The position numbers and the translations under genes were made by a program. Shown here piece after piece: positions 52,124 through 60,301 of a stretch of 64,000 nt of DNA. How positions within the stretch are numbered: position 1 is the stretch's first letter; each line of letters begins with the position of its first letter. Below the pieces are notes generated by a model. That model was not told the DNA's origin, did not search any database, and was given only the letters and a program-made list of their open reading frames with translations. The stretch is from Mangrovimicrobium sp033283385 (GTDB lineage: Bacteria; Pseudomonadota; Gammaproteobacteria; Pseudomonadales; Halieaceae). Where the stretch lies: NCBI GenBank assembly GCA_033283385.1, contig JAWMQQ010000001.1, positions 2,356,001-2,420,000 of the forward strand. Direction: 5' to 3'.

Positions 52124-52933
52124 TCACCCCAGCGTGGAATCATGCAGCTTTGTCACACTGACGGACATATCGGTGGGCAGGAGCAGCGGGCCATACTGGT
52201 TGTACAGGGCGACGTCCGCGGCGTCACGCCCCCGCGCCAGCACCAGGCGAATGCCGCGCCTGCCGGACAAGGTCGGATCGAATGTCACCCACTGGTCGCC
52301 GACGTAAGCCTCGAACCAGGCGTGGGCGTCCATGGGATCCAGTTCGTGCAGGTAGCCCACGACCAGGCGGGCAGGGATGCAGATGGCCCGGCACATCGCT
52401 ATGCAGATATGCGCCAGGTCCCGGCACACGCCGTAGCGGCGCTCGTTCACTTCCACCGCGGACACCGGGTAGGTGCTGCTGAGCGGTTCATTGCGGATCG
52501 CGCCTCGGACCCAGTCCACGATGGCGAGCACCTGCCGGTAACCGGGCTGTTCATCTGCCACGATCCCGGTCGCCATATCCCCAAAGCGGTCCGTCTCACA
52601 GTAACGGCTGGGCAGGAGATAGCACAGCGAGTCATGCGGCAGGCATGACACATCGACAAACCCGCCATTCGACGGAGCCGGCGCGTCGACGGAAATTCTC
52701 GCGGTAACCGAGGTGTGCACGTAGAACTCGCCTGTCGGTGCGACCAGCCGCTGGCAGAGATTGCCGAAGCCGTCGGTAAACTCCTCGACCGGCACCGCCG
52801 GTGACAGCTGGTACTGCTCCTCCGCCACCCACTGGCGCTCGCTACTGCAGGGCCGCAGCATGAATACCATGGGCGTCTCGACCTCAACGTCGAAGGAGAG
52901 ATTGCAGTCGGCCTTGAGTACTATCTGTTTCAC
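52124..52933 (-). CDS. Transglutaminase-like (papain-fold) protein 2
   Basis: 269 residues from a GTG start at 52933, with AGGA seven bases upstream; a longer frame to 53344 overlaps the next gene and is unlikely. Triad: Cys in NERRYGVCRDLAHICIAMCR, His in DPMDAHAWFEAYVGDQW, Asp in VTFDPTLSGRRGIRLVLA. The beta-rich N-domain (VLKADCNLSFDVEVETPMVF) differs from that of its neighbour. A 108-base gap with a 7-bp hairpin (GCTCGCC/GGCGAGC) separates the two transglutaminase genes. Confidence 0.86.
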   Translation of the reverse strand: MKQIVLKADCNLSFDVEVETPMVFMLRPCSSERQWVAEEQYQLSPAVPVEEFTDGFGNLCQRLVAPTGEFYVHTSVTARISVDAPAPSNGGFVDVSCLPHDSLCYLLPSRYCETDRFGDMATGIVADEQPGYRQVLAIVDWVRGAIRNEPLSSTYPVSAVEVNERRYGVCRDLAHICIAMCRAICIPARLVVGYLHELDPMDAHAWFEAYVGDQWVTFDPTLSGRRGIRLVLARGRDAADVALYNQYGPLLLPTDMSVSVTKLHDSTLG

Positions 52934-52973
52934 TGGCTGGTCCTGCTCTCGCTGCTGGATGGTTGCGCCCGGG

Positions 52974-53654
52974 TCAGTCCGCAACACAGGTATCGAATTG
53001 CCGCGTAAGCGGCTGCTTGCAGACCCAGTCGTCGCCCTTGCGGGTGAGGTAGGCCTCCTTCGGCATGACCACCGCCTCGCATCTGCCGCGCTCCGCCCGG
53101 TAGCCGCGGTCACACTTCCAGCCGTCGCCGTAGCGCTCGTTGCTGAGATAGCCGTGCTGGGGTACCACGATGGCAACACAGCGCAGCCCGTCCACGCGGT
53201 AACCGCGCTCGCAGGACCACCCCCTGTCGCGCGAGGCGTCATCGAGAAAACCGTGATCCGGCACAGCGATGGCGATGCATTCATCCCCCTGCGCCCGGAA
53301 ACCGCGATCGCACTCCCACTTCTCGCCGTAGGAATTATCGACAAAATAGCCGTTCGCCGGCACTTTCACAGGGGCGCAACTGTCGCCCGCGCGCTCGTAA
53401 CCCCAATTACATTCCCAGACCGGCCCGTAGCCGGACCTGGACAGATAGCCATTCTCCGGCACCTCGATTTTCTCGCAGTTGTCGCTGTCCTCGCGATAAC
53501 CGCGCTCGCACTCCCAGCCCCTGCCGTAATACTTGCGCTCGGCGTGGTCGGGAATGGCGGTGTTTTCCTGCGCGGCGGCCAACAGGGGAAAAGCCGGCAG
53601 CAGCAGGAACGCGAGATAGCCACGTGCGAGGGTGGCGCGGAAGATTGTAGTCAT
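52974..53654 (-). CDS. Secreted protein of six Cys-containing W-x-C-x2-GY repeats
   Basis: 226 residues from ATG 53654. A signal peptide (GYLAFLLLPAFPLLAAAQ) is followed by six repeats of about 33 residues, each roughly VP-x2-GYL-x7-GWECDRGYR-x6-C. Examples: RGWECERGYREDSDNC, PVWECNWGYERAGDSC, EKWECDRGFRAQGDEC, DGWKCDRGYRAERGRC; the last repeat is degenerate. Two cysteines per repeat suggest one disulfide each. I do not recognise a named family. It lies 41 bases before the second transglutaminase-like gene on the same strand, so a cell-surface or periplasmic substrate or partner role is possible. Confidence 0.78.
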   Translation of the reverse strand: MTTIFRATLARGYLAFLLLPAFPLLAAAQENTAIPDHAERKYYGRGWECERGYREDSDNCEKIEVPENGYLSRSGYGPVWECNWGYERAGDSCAPVKVPANGYFVDNSYGEKWECDRGFRAQGDECIAIAVPDHGFLDDASRDRGWSCERGYRVDGLRCVAIVVPQHGYLSNERYGDGWKCDRGYRAERGRCEAVVMPKEAYLTRKGDDWVCKQPLTRQFDTCVAD

Positions 53655-53896
53655 AATATTTCGCCTGCCCGGTTCGGGCTCAGGGTACGACGGGGATGCC
53701 AGCCGGCGATAGCTGGGCAGGTATATGGCGAGTGGGCGATGAGCCACCCTCGCCGATTGCCTGCGGCGAATCGGTGATCAACTACCGATTACTGACAAAC
53801 ATAGGCGCCCCAGGTGACAGGGCGTTGAGTTGATAGTCGATCACTATACAGGTCGGTAGCGGTGAATACCATTGAGTTCGGGGGGCGCTCCGGCCG
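53655..53896. other. Intergenic stretch of 242 bases
   Basis: No coding signal that could be supported. It contains a hairpin-like pairing (CCGATT with AATCGG, near 53750-53775) downstream of the SDR at 53897, perhaps a transcript end, and presumably the promoter of the Cys-repeat protein. Confidence 0.4.
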
Positions 53897-54640
53897 TCAG
53901 CCGCGCTGTCCGCCGTCCACACGCAGGGTTGCGCCCGTGGTGAACGACGACGCATCGGAGGCCAGCATCAGCACCGCAGCGACAATCTCCCGCGGTTCTC
54001 CGGGGCGCCTGGCAACATTCGTGAACTGCGCGATCACCTCTTCGCTCCAGTCGCTGTGGGCGCTGGTCATGAAGGGTCCGGCCGACACCGTGTTTACGCG
54101 TACTTTCGGGCCGTACTCCGCGGCCAGCGAAACCGTCATCGCATTGAGCGCGGCCTTGGCCCCGCCGTAGGGCACCGCGCCCGGCAGGGCCATCAATGCG
54201 CCGGTGGAGCTGATATTGATGATGCAGCCGCCCTCCCCCTGCGCCATGCGGTGGCCGATCAGGCTGGCGAGGCGAAACGGCCCCTTGAAGTTCAGGTTGA
54301 GCACCGCGTCGAACAGTTTCTCGCTGACTTCGTGGCTGGGAGAGGCCGGGGACATGCCGGCATTGTTGATCAGGATATCGATGCGGCCGAAGTGTTCATA
54401 GGCGGATTCCACCAGCGCGTCGCACTGGTCCCAGCGGCCGAGGTGCGCGGACACGGCCAGCGCCCTGGCGCCCTGCGCGCGCGCCAGTTCCGCCACCGCC
54501 TCGCAGTTCTCCAGTTTGCGGCTGGCGATGATCACATCCGCACCGCGCGCGGCCAGCGCAAGCACCATCTCCCGGCCAAGGCCGCGGGAGCCGCCGGTGA
54601 CCAGGGCGACCTTGCCGGTGAAATCCAGTAGCGGGTCCAG
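53897..54640 (-). CDS. SDR-family oxidoreductase with apparent CTG start
   Basis: 247 residues if begun at CTG 54640. The reading frame continues the acyl-CoA dehydrogenase frame directly after its TGA, and no ATG, GTG or TTG lies before the cofactor motif: the first ATG (54568) would delete it. GGAGG is eight bases before the CTG, and DPLLDFTGKVALVTGGSRGL is a normal SDR start. Catalysis: INNAGMSPASPSH, IINISSTGALMALPGAVPYG and YGGAKAALNAMTVS. Ends RVDGGQRG. Last gene of the operon beginning at 57854. Confidence 0.85.
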   Translation of the reverse strand: MDPLLDFTGKVALVTGGSRGLGREMVLALAARGADVIIASRKLENCEAVAELARAQGARALAVSAHLGRWDQCDALVESAYEHFGRIDILINNAGMSPASPSHEVSEKLFDAVLNLNFKGPFRLASLIGHRMAQGEGGCIINISSTGALMALPGAVPYGGAKAALNAMTVSLAAEYGPKVRVNTVSAGPFMTSAHSDWSEEVIAQFTNVARRPGEPREIVAAVLMLASDASSFTTGATLRVDGGQRG

Positions 54641-54643
54641 GGC

Positions 54644-55936
54644 TCAGTCCTCCAGCAGGTGGCCGTATTTCTTCTTCGCCAGCGCCAGCCGGGTCGGATT
54701 GTGATCCGAGGGAAACACGCCATCTGCAGGCTGCACGTTCTTCAGGAAGGCTTTCGCCACCTGTACCTGGTGCACCTCGGTCGGCCCGTCGGCCACCGCC
54801 AGCGCCGGCGCGCCCGCCCAGATCTTGCCCAGCGGGGTCTCGTGGGTAATCCCCAGTGCGCCGTGCAGGTGCACCGCGCGCTGGGCGATATCGAAGAAGA
54901 TCTTGCCGAGCTGGACCTTGCACATGCCGATATGGGTGCGAGCGGCGCCGTGGGGCTCGTTGTCGATAATCCACGCGGTTTTCAGCACCAGCAGCCGGAA
55001 CTGTTCCAGCTCGATGATCGAGTCGGCGATCTGCGCCTGCACGATCTGGTGGTCCGCCAGCCGCTTGCCCTTGGTGCGCCGCGACACGGCCCGCTCCAGC
55101 ATCATGTCCAGGGCGCGCTGCAACAGTCCCACCGTGCGCATGCAGTGGTGAATGCGCCCGCCGCCCAGGCGCGCCTGCGCGACCTTGAAAGCCTGACCCT
55201 CGCCGCCCAGCATCGCGTCCAGCGGCACACGCACCTCGTTGTAGCGCACGTAGGCGGAGGTGGCGTTCTCGCCGTCCAGGTCGTCGGTGAGCATGGGCGA
55301 GTTGCGAATGATCTCTATACCCGGCGTGTTGCCGTCCACCAGGAACATGGACATGCGCTCGTGGGGCGCGTTCTCCGGGTTGGTCACCGCCATGACGATC
55401 AGGAACTCGGCGAAGCGGGCGTTGGAAGAAAACCACTTCTCGCCCTCGATCACCCACTCGTCACCGTCGCGCCGGGCGGAGCATTCGAACTCCAGGGGGT
55501 CGGCCCCGGCCTGCGGCTCGGTCATGGAGAAACAGGAGACGATATCGCCGTCCATCAGCGGCTTGAGGTATTTCTCCTTCTGCTCATCGGTGCCGAACAT
55601 GGCGAGAATCTCGGCGTTGCCGGTGTCCGGCGCCTGGGTGCCGAAGATGGTCGGCGCCCAGCTGGAACGGCCGAGAATCTCGTTCATCAGCGCCAGCTTG
55701 ACCTGCCCGTAGCCCGGCCCGCCGAGGTTGGGGCCGAGGTGGCAGGCCCAGAGCTTCTGCGCTTTTACCTGTTCCTGCAGCGGCCGCACGATGCGCCGCG
55801 CCTTGCTGTGCTTGACGTCGTACATGTCGTAGGGGCTGGGGAACAGCAGGTCCACCAGCTCGCACTCCTCGCGAACGAAGGTGTTCATCCAGTCCAGTTT
55901 TTCCTGGAAATCCGGCTCTACGCGAAAGTCGACCAT
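54644..55936 (-). CDS. Acyl-CoA dehydrogenase, ACAD10/11-like
   Basis: 430 residues. FAD/acyl-CoA signatures: CFSMTEPQAGADPLEFECSA, VIEGEKWFSSNARFAEFLIV, QARLGGGRIHHCMRTVGLLQ, and near the end GALGITHETPLGKIWAG and VADGPTEVHQVQVAKAFLKN. The long N-terminal helix domain and these motifs resemble the ACAD10/11 branch. Those enzymes act on phosphorylated 4-hydroxyacyl-CoAs and work with a fused kinase; here the kinase is the next gene upstream, 33 bases away. Confidence 0.9.
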   Translation of the reverse strand: MVDFRVEPDFQEKLDWMNTFVREECELVDLLFPSPYDMYDVKHSKARRIVRPLQEQVKAQKLWACHLGPNLGGPGYGQVKLALMNEILGRSSWAPTIFGTQAPDTGNAEILAMFGTDEQKEKYLKPLMDGDIVSCFSMTEPQAGADPLEFECSARRDGDEWVIEGEKWFSSNARFAEFLIVMAVTNPENAPHERMSMFLVDGNTPGIEIIRNSPMLTDDLDGENATSAYVRYNEVRVPLDAMLGGEGQAFKVAQARLGGGRIHHCMRTVGLLQRALDMMLERAVSRRTKGKRLADHQIVQAQIADSIIELEQFRLLVLKTAWIIDNEPHGAARTHIGMCKVQLGKIFFDIAQRAVHLHGALGITHETPLGKIWAGAPALAVADGPTEVHQVQVAKAFLKNVQPADGVFPSDHNPTRLALAKKKYGHLLED

Positions 55937-55969
55937 CGGCTTTACCTCTTGCGTGTCGTTATTGCCTGT

Positions 55970-57040
55970 TCAGCAGAACTTGCGGATGTGGTCGGCGGCC
56001 GTGGAGAAACACTCGGCCACGATCTGCGCGAACCAGTCTCCCACTTCCTTGTCCAGCTTGCCGATGGCGGCCTGCGCCACCTTGTACTCCATGATGCAAC
56101 CCGCCTTGAAGCGCGCCAGCACCAGGTAGTAGTCGAGGTGGCTGATGTCGCGGCCGGTGCCGCCGGCGTAGTAGCGCGCCAGTTCCTGGCGGGTGGGCCA
56201 GTGGCTGGTGTCGTGCAGGGAATTCGGTATCACATCCGGCTCGCGCTCGTCGCGCAGGCCGCTGAGAAAGCCGCCCATGTCCACCATCGGGTCGCCCACG
56301 GTGGACAGCTCCCAGTCGATCAATGCATTCAGCCGCGCGGGCGGCTCCTCGGCGAACAGCATGTTGGGCGTGCCGAGGTCGCTGTGGATGATACCGGGCT
56401 TCGCCTCCGGCGGGATGTTGTCCCGCAGCCAGCGCTCGCACAGGTCGTAGCCAGGCAGTTCGCGGCCGGGGTAGTTGTACTTTTCCGCGTAGGAGGCGAG
56501 CTGGCCGGACCAGCGGTCCACCTGCCGCTGCAGGTAGTTCTCCGGTTTGCCGAAGCCCTCCAGGCCCACCGCCTTGTAATCGACGTTGGCCAGCGCCACC
56601 AGCGCGTCCACCACGGCGAAGGGAATGCGGTACTCGTAGGGCATGCGGTCAAAGGGCGCCGGGTGCACCACCTTCTGGTCGATGACCTTGCCCGACCAGC
56701 CCGGGACCTTTTCCATCACGTAAAAGGGCGCGCCTACCACCGTATCGTCCTCGCAGGCGGCATAGCAGTGCGGGTGGGGAACATCCGTGCCCGACAGCGC
56801 GGTGAGCACCCGCGCCTCGCGCAACACGGTGCGCTCGCTGCCGGGGGGCGGCACCGCCGGCGGGCGTCGCATGACCATGTTGGTCGCGCCGCGATTGAGA
56901 TCGATCACCACGTTGGAATAGCCGCCGTGCAACAACTCCACCTGCAGTGGGCCGTCCCCCAGTTCCGGCAGGTTGTCATCCAGCCAGGTGGTGAGCCGGG
57001 GGATATCGACCAGTTCGTCGAGATTGTGTTTCAGTCCCAT
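55970..57040 (-). CDS. Phosphotransferase-family protein (APH-type kinase, LvaA/ACAD10-11 kinase-like)
   Basis: 356 residues. APH kinase features: LLHGGYSNVVIDLNRGATNM for the nucleotide loop, catalytic KPGIIHSDLGTPNMLFAE (H-x-D-x4-N), then the metal-binding ALIDWELSTVGDPMVDMGG. In vertebrate ACAD10/11 such a kinase is fused to the dehydrogenase, and in Pseudomonas levulinate catabolism LvaA phosphorylates 4-hydroxyacyl-CoA. It is followed by the acyl-CoA dehydrogenase, so a like reaction is expected. Confidence 0.88.
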   Translation of the reverse strand: MGLKHNLDELVDIPRLTTWLDDNLPELGDGPLQVELLHGGYSNVVIDLNRGATNMVMRRPPAVPPPGSERTVLREARVLTALSGTDVPHPHCYAACEDDTVVGAPFYVMEKVPGWSGKVIDQKVVHPAPFDRMPYEYRIPFAVVDALVALANVDYKAVGLEGFGKPENYLQRQVDRWSGQLASYAEKYNYPGRELPGYDLCERWLRDNIPPEAKPGIIHSDLGTPNMLFAEEPPARLNALIDWELSTVGDPMVDMGGFLSGLRDEREPDVIPNSLHDTSHWPTRQELARYYAGGTGRDISHLDYYLVLARFKAGCIMEYKVAQAAIGKLDKEVGDWFAQIVAECFSTAADHIRKFC

Positions 57041-57053
57041 GCTCGCGACTCCT

Positions 57054-57854
57054 TCAGGCCCGGCCGGCCTGTGCCAACAGGTTTCGCGCGCCGCGGGCGG
57101 CGTCGCGGATGCGGTCCAGCGCAGGCCGCGCCTGGGGTTGCGGCACTTCCAGCTCCACCGGCACGCCCGCCGGCAGCGCCCGCAGGAATTCCAGCACGGG
57201 GAACTGCCCCTCGCCGGGCACCAGGCGATTGCCTACCGCTTCCTCGACATAATCGGCAGTGACCGCCAGGCTCGCGCCGTCGCAAATCTGCGCGTAACTG
57301 ACCAGGGCGGGATCCAGCGCGGCGACGTCGGCGGGCGTACCGCCGGAGCGCACCAGGTGGAGGATATCGATACCGATGCCGAGGCCGGGGTGGTTCACCG
57401 CCAGGACGAGGTCGCGCATGGTCTCCAATGTGTTCCACTGCGGCGACAGCGCCATGAACTCGATGCCGACCCGGAGGCCGAGCTCGCCGGCCAGTTCGCA
57501 CAGTTGCGACAGGCCGTCGACGACGCGGGCCTCGTCGGTATCGAACAGCAGCGCCGTGGCGCCTCGGGCGCCCAGCTGCGCGCCCAGTTCCAGCGCCGGC
57601 CGGTAGCTCTCCACCGCGACGTCGGGACGAATGCTGAAGGCCTCGATGTTCACCAGGCTAACGCCGGTCGCGGCCAGCTTCGCCTCAACATCGCCGCGGT
57701 TCTGCGGGGTGACCAGGGGGAAGATATTGTTCTGCGCGTCCAGCGGCTGGGTCACCAGGGACACCGCCTGGCAGCCGGCCTGCCCTGCGATATCGATCAG
57801 CGAGACGGGGTCGATTTCGAGTGCGCACATCTGGTGAACGCCGAGTACTGCCAA
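57054..57854 (-). CDS. Sugar phosphate isomerase/epimerase-like TIM-barrel protein
   Basis: 266 residues. Xylose-isomerase-like (AP endonuclease 2 fold) pattern: IDIAGQAGCQAVSLVTQPL, LGARGATALLFDTDEARVVD, LRVGIEFMALSPQWNTLETM (Glu metal ligand), HPGLGIGIDILHLVRSGG and ALVSYAQICDGASL. Such proteins isomerise, epimerise or dehydrate small hydroxy compounds. First gene of the minus-strand operon, 13 bases before the kinase. Its promoter probably lies in 57855-57975, which otherwise shows nothing. Confidence 0.83.
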   Translation of the reverse strand: MAVLGVHQMCALEIDPVSLIDIAGQAGCQAVSLVTQPLDAQNNIFPLVTPQNRGDVEAKLAATGVSLVNIEAFSIRPDVAVESYRPALELGAQLGARGATALLFDTDEARVVDGLSQLCELAGELGLRVGIEFMALSPQWNTLETMRDLVLAVNHPGLGIGIDILHLVRSGGTPADVAALDPALVSYAQICDGASLAVTADYVEEAVGNRLVPGEGQFPVLEFLRALPAGVPVELEVPQPQARPALDRIRDAARGARNLLAQAGRA

Positions 57855-57979
57855 GGATCTGGCCCTCCCTGTTTATCTTTTATTGATGAGATCGCGGGGC
57901 AGTATACTGCACGAGGAGTGGCCGATGGACCACCCCGGGCGATTTCACCGATGCCATCCACCGTAGTATCCTGTCCCCC

Positions 57980-58094
57980 CCGCAGGAGCCTGCTACGCAG
58001 GCGATCCAGCTACGTAGGAGCTCATTACACGGGCGATCGCCTGCGTAGCAGGCTCCTACAGAACGGGATCGCCTGCGTAGCAGGCTCCTACGGC
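57980..58094. repeat. GTAGGAGC palindromic repeat cluster (four units)
   Basis: A forward unit with GCAGGAGCCTGCTACGCAGG at 57981, a decayed unit (GTAGGAGCTCATTACACGGG) at 58014, and two inverted units ending 58060 and 58092. It lies between the divergent TIM-barrel and P450 genes, 27 bases before the P450 start, so it must be part of or next to that promoter. Confidence 0.85.
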
Positions 58095-58120
58095 AATAAA
58101 CCAGAACAGAGCTACAGCAC

Positions 58121-59368
58121 ATGGCCATAGACCCGACCCACCCCGTTCCGCCGCAGTTCCCGCGTATCGCCGGGCGCGACAGCATTCCCGCCCATGTACC
58201 GCCGGAGCTGGTGCGCAGCACCTATATCCCTTTCGGCCCTGAATTCCTCGCCGCGCCGCACAAGTTCATGGCGCAGATGCACGAGACCCTGCCGCCCATC
58301 TACTATGACGTGAACGATTTCGGCAATGCCTGGCACCTGCTCAAGCACGAGGACGCGATGTTCATGCTGCGCCACCCGGAGTACTTCTCCAACGAGGGCG
58401 CCACACCCTTTCCACGGGACCCGGACGATTATTTCTACTTCATCCCGATCGAGATCGACCCGCCGGACCATCGCAAGTACCGGGCCATCCTGGATCCGGT
58501 GTTCTCCCCGAAGGGCGTGCTGGCACTGGAGGGCAAGATCCGCGCGTTAGCTAATGACCTGATCGACGAATTCATCGACAAGGGCGAATGCGAGTACACC
58601 ACGGCATTCGGCAGGCCACTACCGGTCTCGGTCTTCCTCGACCTGATGGGCCTGCCGCAGGCCAAGCGCGACACCTTCGTCAACTGGGCGATGGACCTGC
58701 TGCACTCCCAGGACCGCGAGACCATGGCCAGGGCGATGCAGGCGATCAGCCACTACCTCAAGGAAATCATCGCCGAGAAGACCGAACACCCCGACGACAA
58801 GGTGATCAGCCGCATCGTGCACGCCACGGTCGACGGGCGCCCGATGACGCCGCCGGAAATTTTCGGCTTCGTCATCTTCCTGTTCATCGGCGGCCTCGAT
58901 ACCGTGTTCGCCACCCTGAACAACATCTGGCTGTGGCTGGCCAACAACCCGGATCGCGTGCGCGAGCTCATCGAGGACCCGGACAACATCGACAGCCAGG
59001 TGGAAGAGCTGCTGCGCGTATGGTCGGTCACCTTCTCCGGCCGCCTGCTGGCGAAAGACTGCGAACTGCGCGGCGTCACCATGAAAAAGGGCGACCGCGT
59101 TACCGCCGTGCTGCCGGCCAACAACTACGACCCGGAGGTATTCCCCAACCCCACGGAGACGGATTTCCACCGTCGGCGCAAGCCGATACTCGCCTTCGCC
59201 GGCGGCGCCCACAGCTGCATGGGCGCACACCTTGCCCGGCTCGAAGTGAAAGTGGCCCTGCAGGAGTGGCTGCGGCGCATTCCCGAGTTCTCCCTCAAGC
59301 CCGGCACGCAGGTAGAGTACCGGCCTGGCGGGGTGGTCGGCCCCGAGCATGTACCGCTGCAGTGGTAA
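58121..59368 (+). CDS. Cytochrome P450
   Basis: 415 residues. I-helix FLFIGGLDTVFATLNNIW (G-G-x-D-T), K-helix EELLRVWSVTFSGRLLAKDC, heme loop FAGGAHSCMGAHLARLEVKV with axial C366. The N-terminal REEMARCH-like part resembles the CYP that act on terpenes or steroids, with VPPELVRSTYIPFGPEFLAA. No ferredoxin is adjacent; the ferredoxin at 37154 may serve it. It precedes an SDR by 33 bases. Confidence 0.9.
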   Translation: MAIDPTHPVPPQFPRIAGRDSIPAHVPPELVRSTYIPFGPEFLAAPHKFMAQMHETLPPIYYDVNDFGNAWHLLKHEDAMFMLRHPEYFSNEGATPFPRDPDDYFYFIPIEIDPPDHRKYRAILDPVFSPKGVLALEGKIRALANDLIDEFIDKGECEYTTAFGRPLPVSVFLDLMGLPQAKRDTFVNWAMDLLHSQDRETMARAMQAISHYLKEIIAEKTEHPDDKVISRIVHATVDGRPMTPPEIFGFVIFLFIGGLDTVFATLNNIWLWLANNPDRVRELIEDPDNIDSQVEELLRVWSVTFSGRLLAKDCELRGVTMKKGDRVTAVLPANNYDPEVFPNPTETDFHRRRKPILAFAGGAHSCMGAHLARLEVKVALQEWLRRIPEFSLKPGTQVEYRPGGVVGPEHVPLQW

Positions 59369-59401
59369 CGCTGCGGTAGCACGGCGACAGGAGAGACAGC
59401 T

Positions 59402-60274
59402 ATGACAGAGAACGCTTCGCGCCCCGTGGCCGTGGTCACCGGCGCGAGTTCGGGTATCGGCAAGGAGGCCGCCAAGGCACTCGCCGGCATGGGCTGGCAG
59501 GTCATCGCCATCGGCCGCAACCCCCGGCGCTGCGCCGACGCCCTGCCGGAAATCCGCGAGCAGGCCCGGAGCCCGGAGCAGGTGCACATGCTCTGCGCCG
59601 ACCTCGCCTTGATGGCCGAGACCGCCCGCGCAGCTGACGAGATCGCCGCACTGACCGACCGGGTCGACGCCCTGCTGAACAACGCCGGCGGCGTGACCCG
59701 GGACCGGCGCCTGACCGCGGAGGGCAACGAGAATACCTTTGCCAGCAATCACCTCGGCCACTTCCTGCTGACGCAGCGCCTGCTGCCGCTGTTGCGCAAA
59801 GCCGCCGCAGGCCCGGGCACGCCGCGGATCGTCGCCGTCTCGTCCACCGGCCACGAGCACACCGATGGTCTCGACTGGGACGACCTGCAATCCATCGACA
59901 ACTTCATATCCGGCTCTGCCTACTGCCGCGCCAAACTCGCCAACATCCTGTTCACCCGCGAACTGGCCCGCCGCCTCGCAGCGGAGGGCATGGTCGCCCA
60001 CGTCATGCACCCCGGCGTCGTCGCCAGCAACTTCGCCAGCCACGCGGACCAGCAGATGCAGGACTACATGGCGACACTGGACGGAGAAACCCCGGAGGCG
60101 GCCGCCGACACACTGGTATGGTTGGCAACGGCAGACGATCCCGCCACGACCAGCGGTGACTACTTTTACCAGCGAGAGCGCATTCCCACCAGCGAAGCCG
60201 CCCGCGACGACGATGCGGCGCGGCGCCTGTGGGAGGAAAGCGAGAAGCTGGTGGCGCCGTGGCTGCACCGCTGA
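59402..60274 (+). CDS. SDR-family oxidoreductase, retinol-dehydrogenase-like
   Basis: 290 residues. AVVTGASSGIGKEAAKALAG, LNNAGGVTRDRRLTAEGNEN, SNHLGHFLLTQRLLPLL, VAVSSTGHEHTDGLDWDDL and catalytic AYCRAKLANILFTREL. GGAG precedes the ATG. Close in type to the SDR at 41190. Same strand as the P450 upstream and possibly acting on its product. Confidence 0.86.
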   Translation: MTENASRPVAVVTGASSGIGKEAAKALAGMGWQVIAIGRNPRRCADALPEIREQARSPEQVHMLCADLALMAETARAADEIAALTDRVDALLNNAGGVTRDRRLTAEGNENTFASNHLGHFLLTQRLLPLLRKAAAGPGTPRIVAVSSTGHEHTDGLDWDDLQSIDNFISGSAYCRAKLANILFTRELARRLAAEGMVAHVMHPGVVASNFASHADQQMQDYMATLDGETPEAAADTLVWLATADDPATTSGDYFYQRERIPTSEAARDDDAARRLWEESEKLVAPWLHR

Positions 60275-60301
60275 ATTGAAACGAGCGGCGGCATAGCGTT
60301 T

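Noticed and set aside
52934..53344. N-terminal extension of the second transglutaminase gene
   Set aside because: It overlaps the Cys-repeat protein on the same strand and has no conserved sequence; the GTG at 52933 has a ribosome site.
54659..57262. 867-residue plus-strand frame
   Set aside because: Antisense to the acyl-CoA dehydrogenase and kinase genes, both with clear catalytic motifs.
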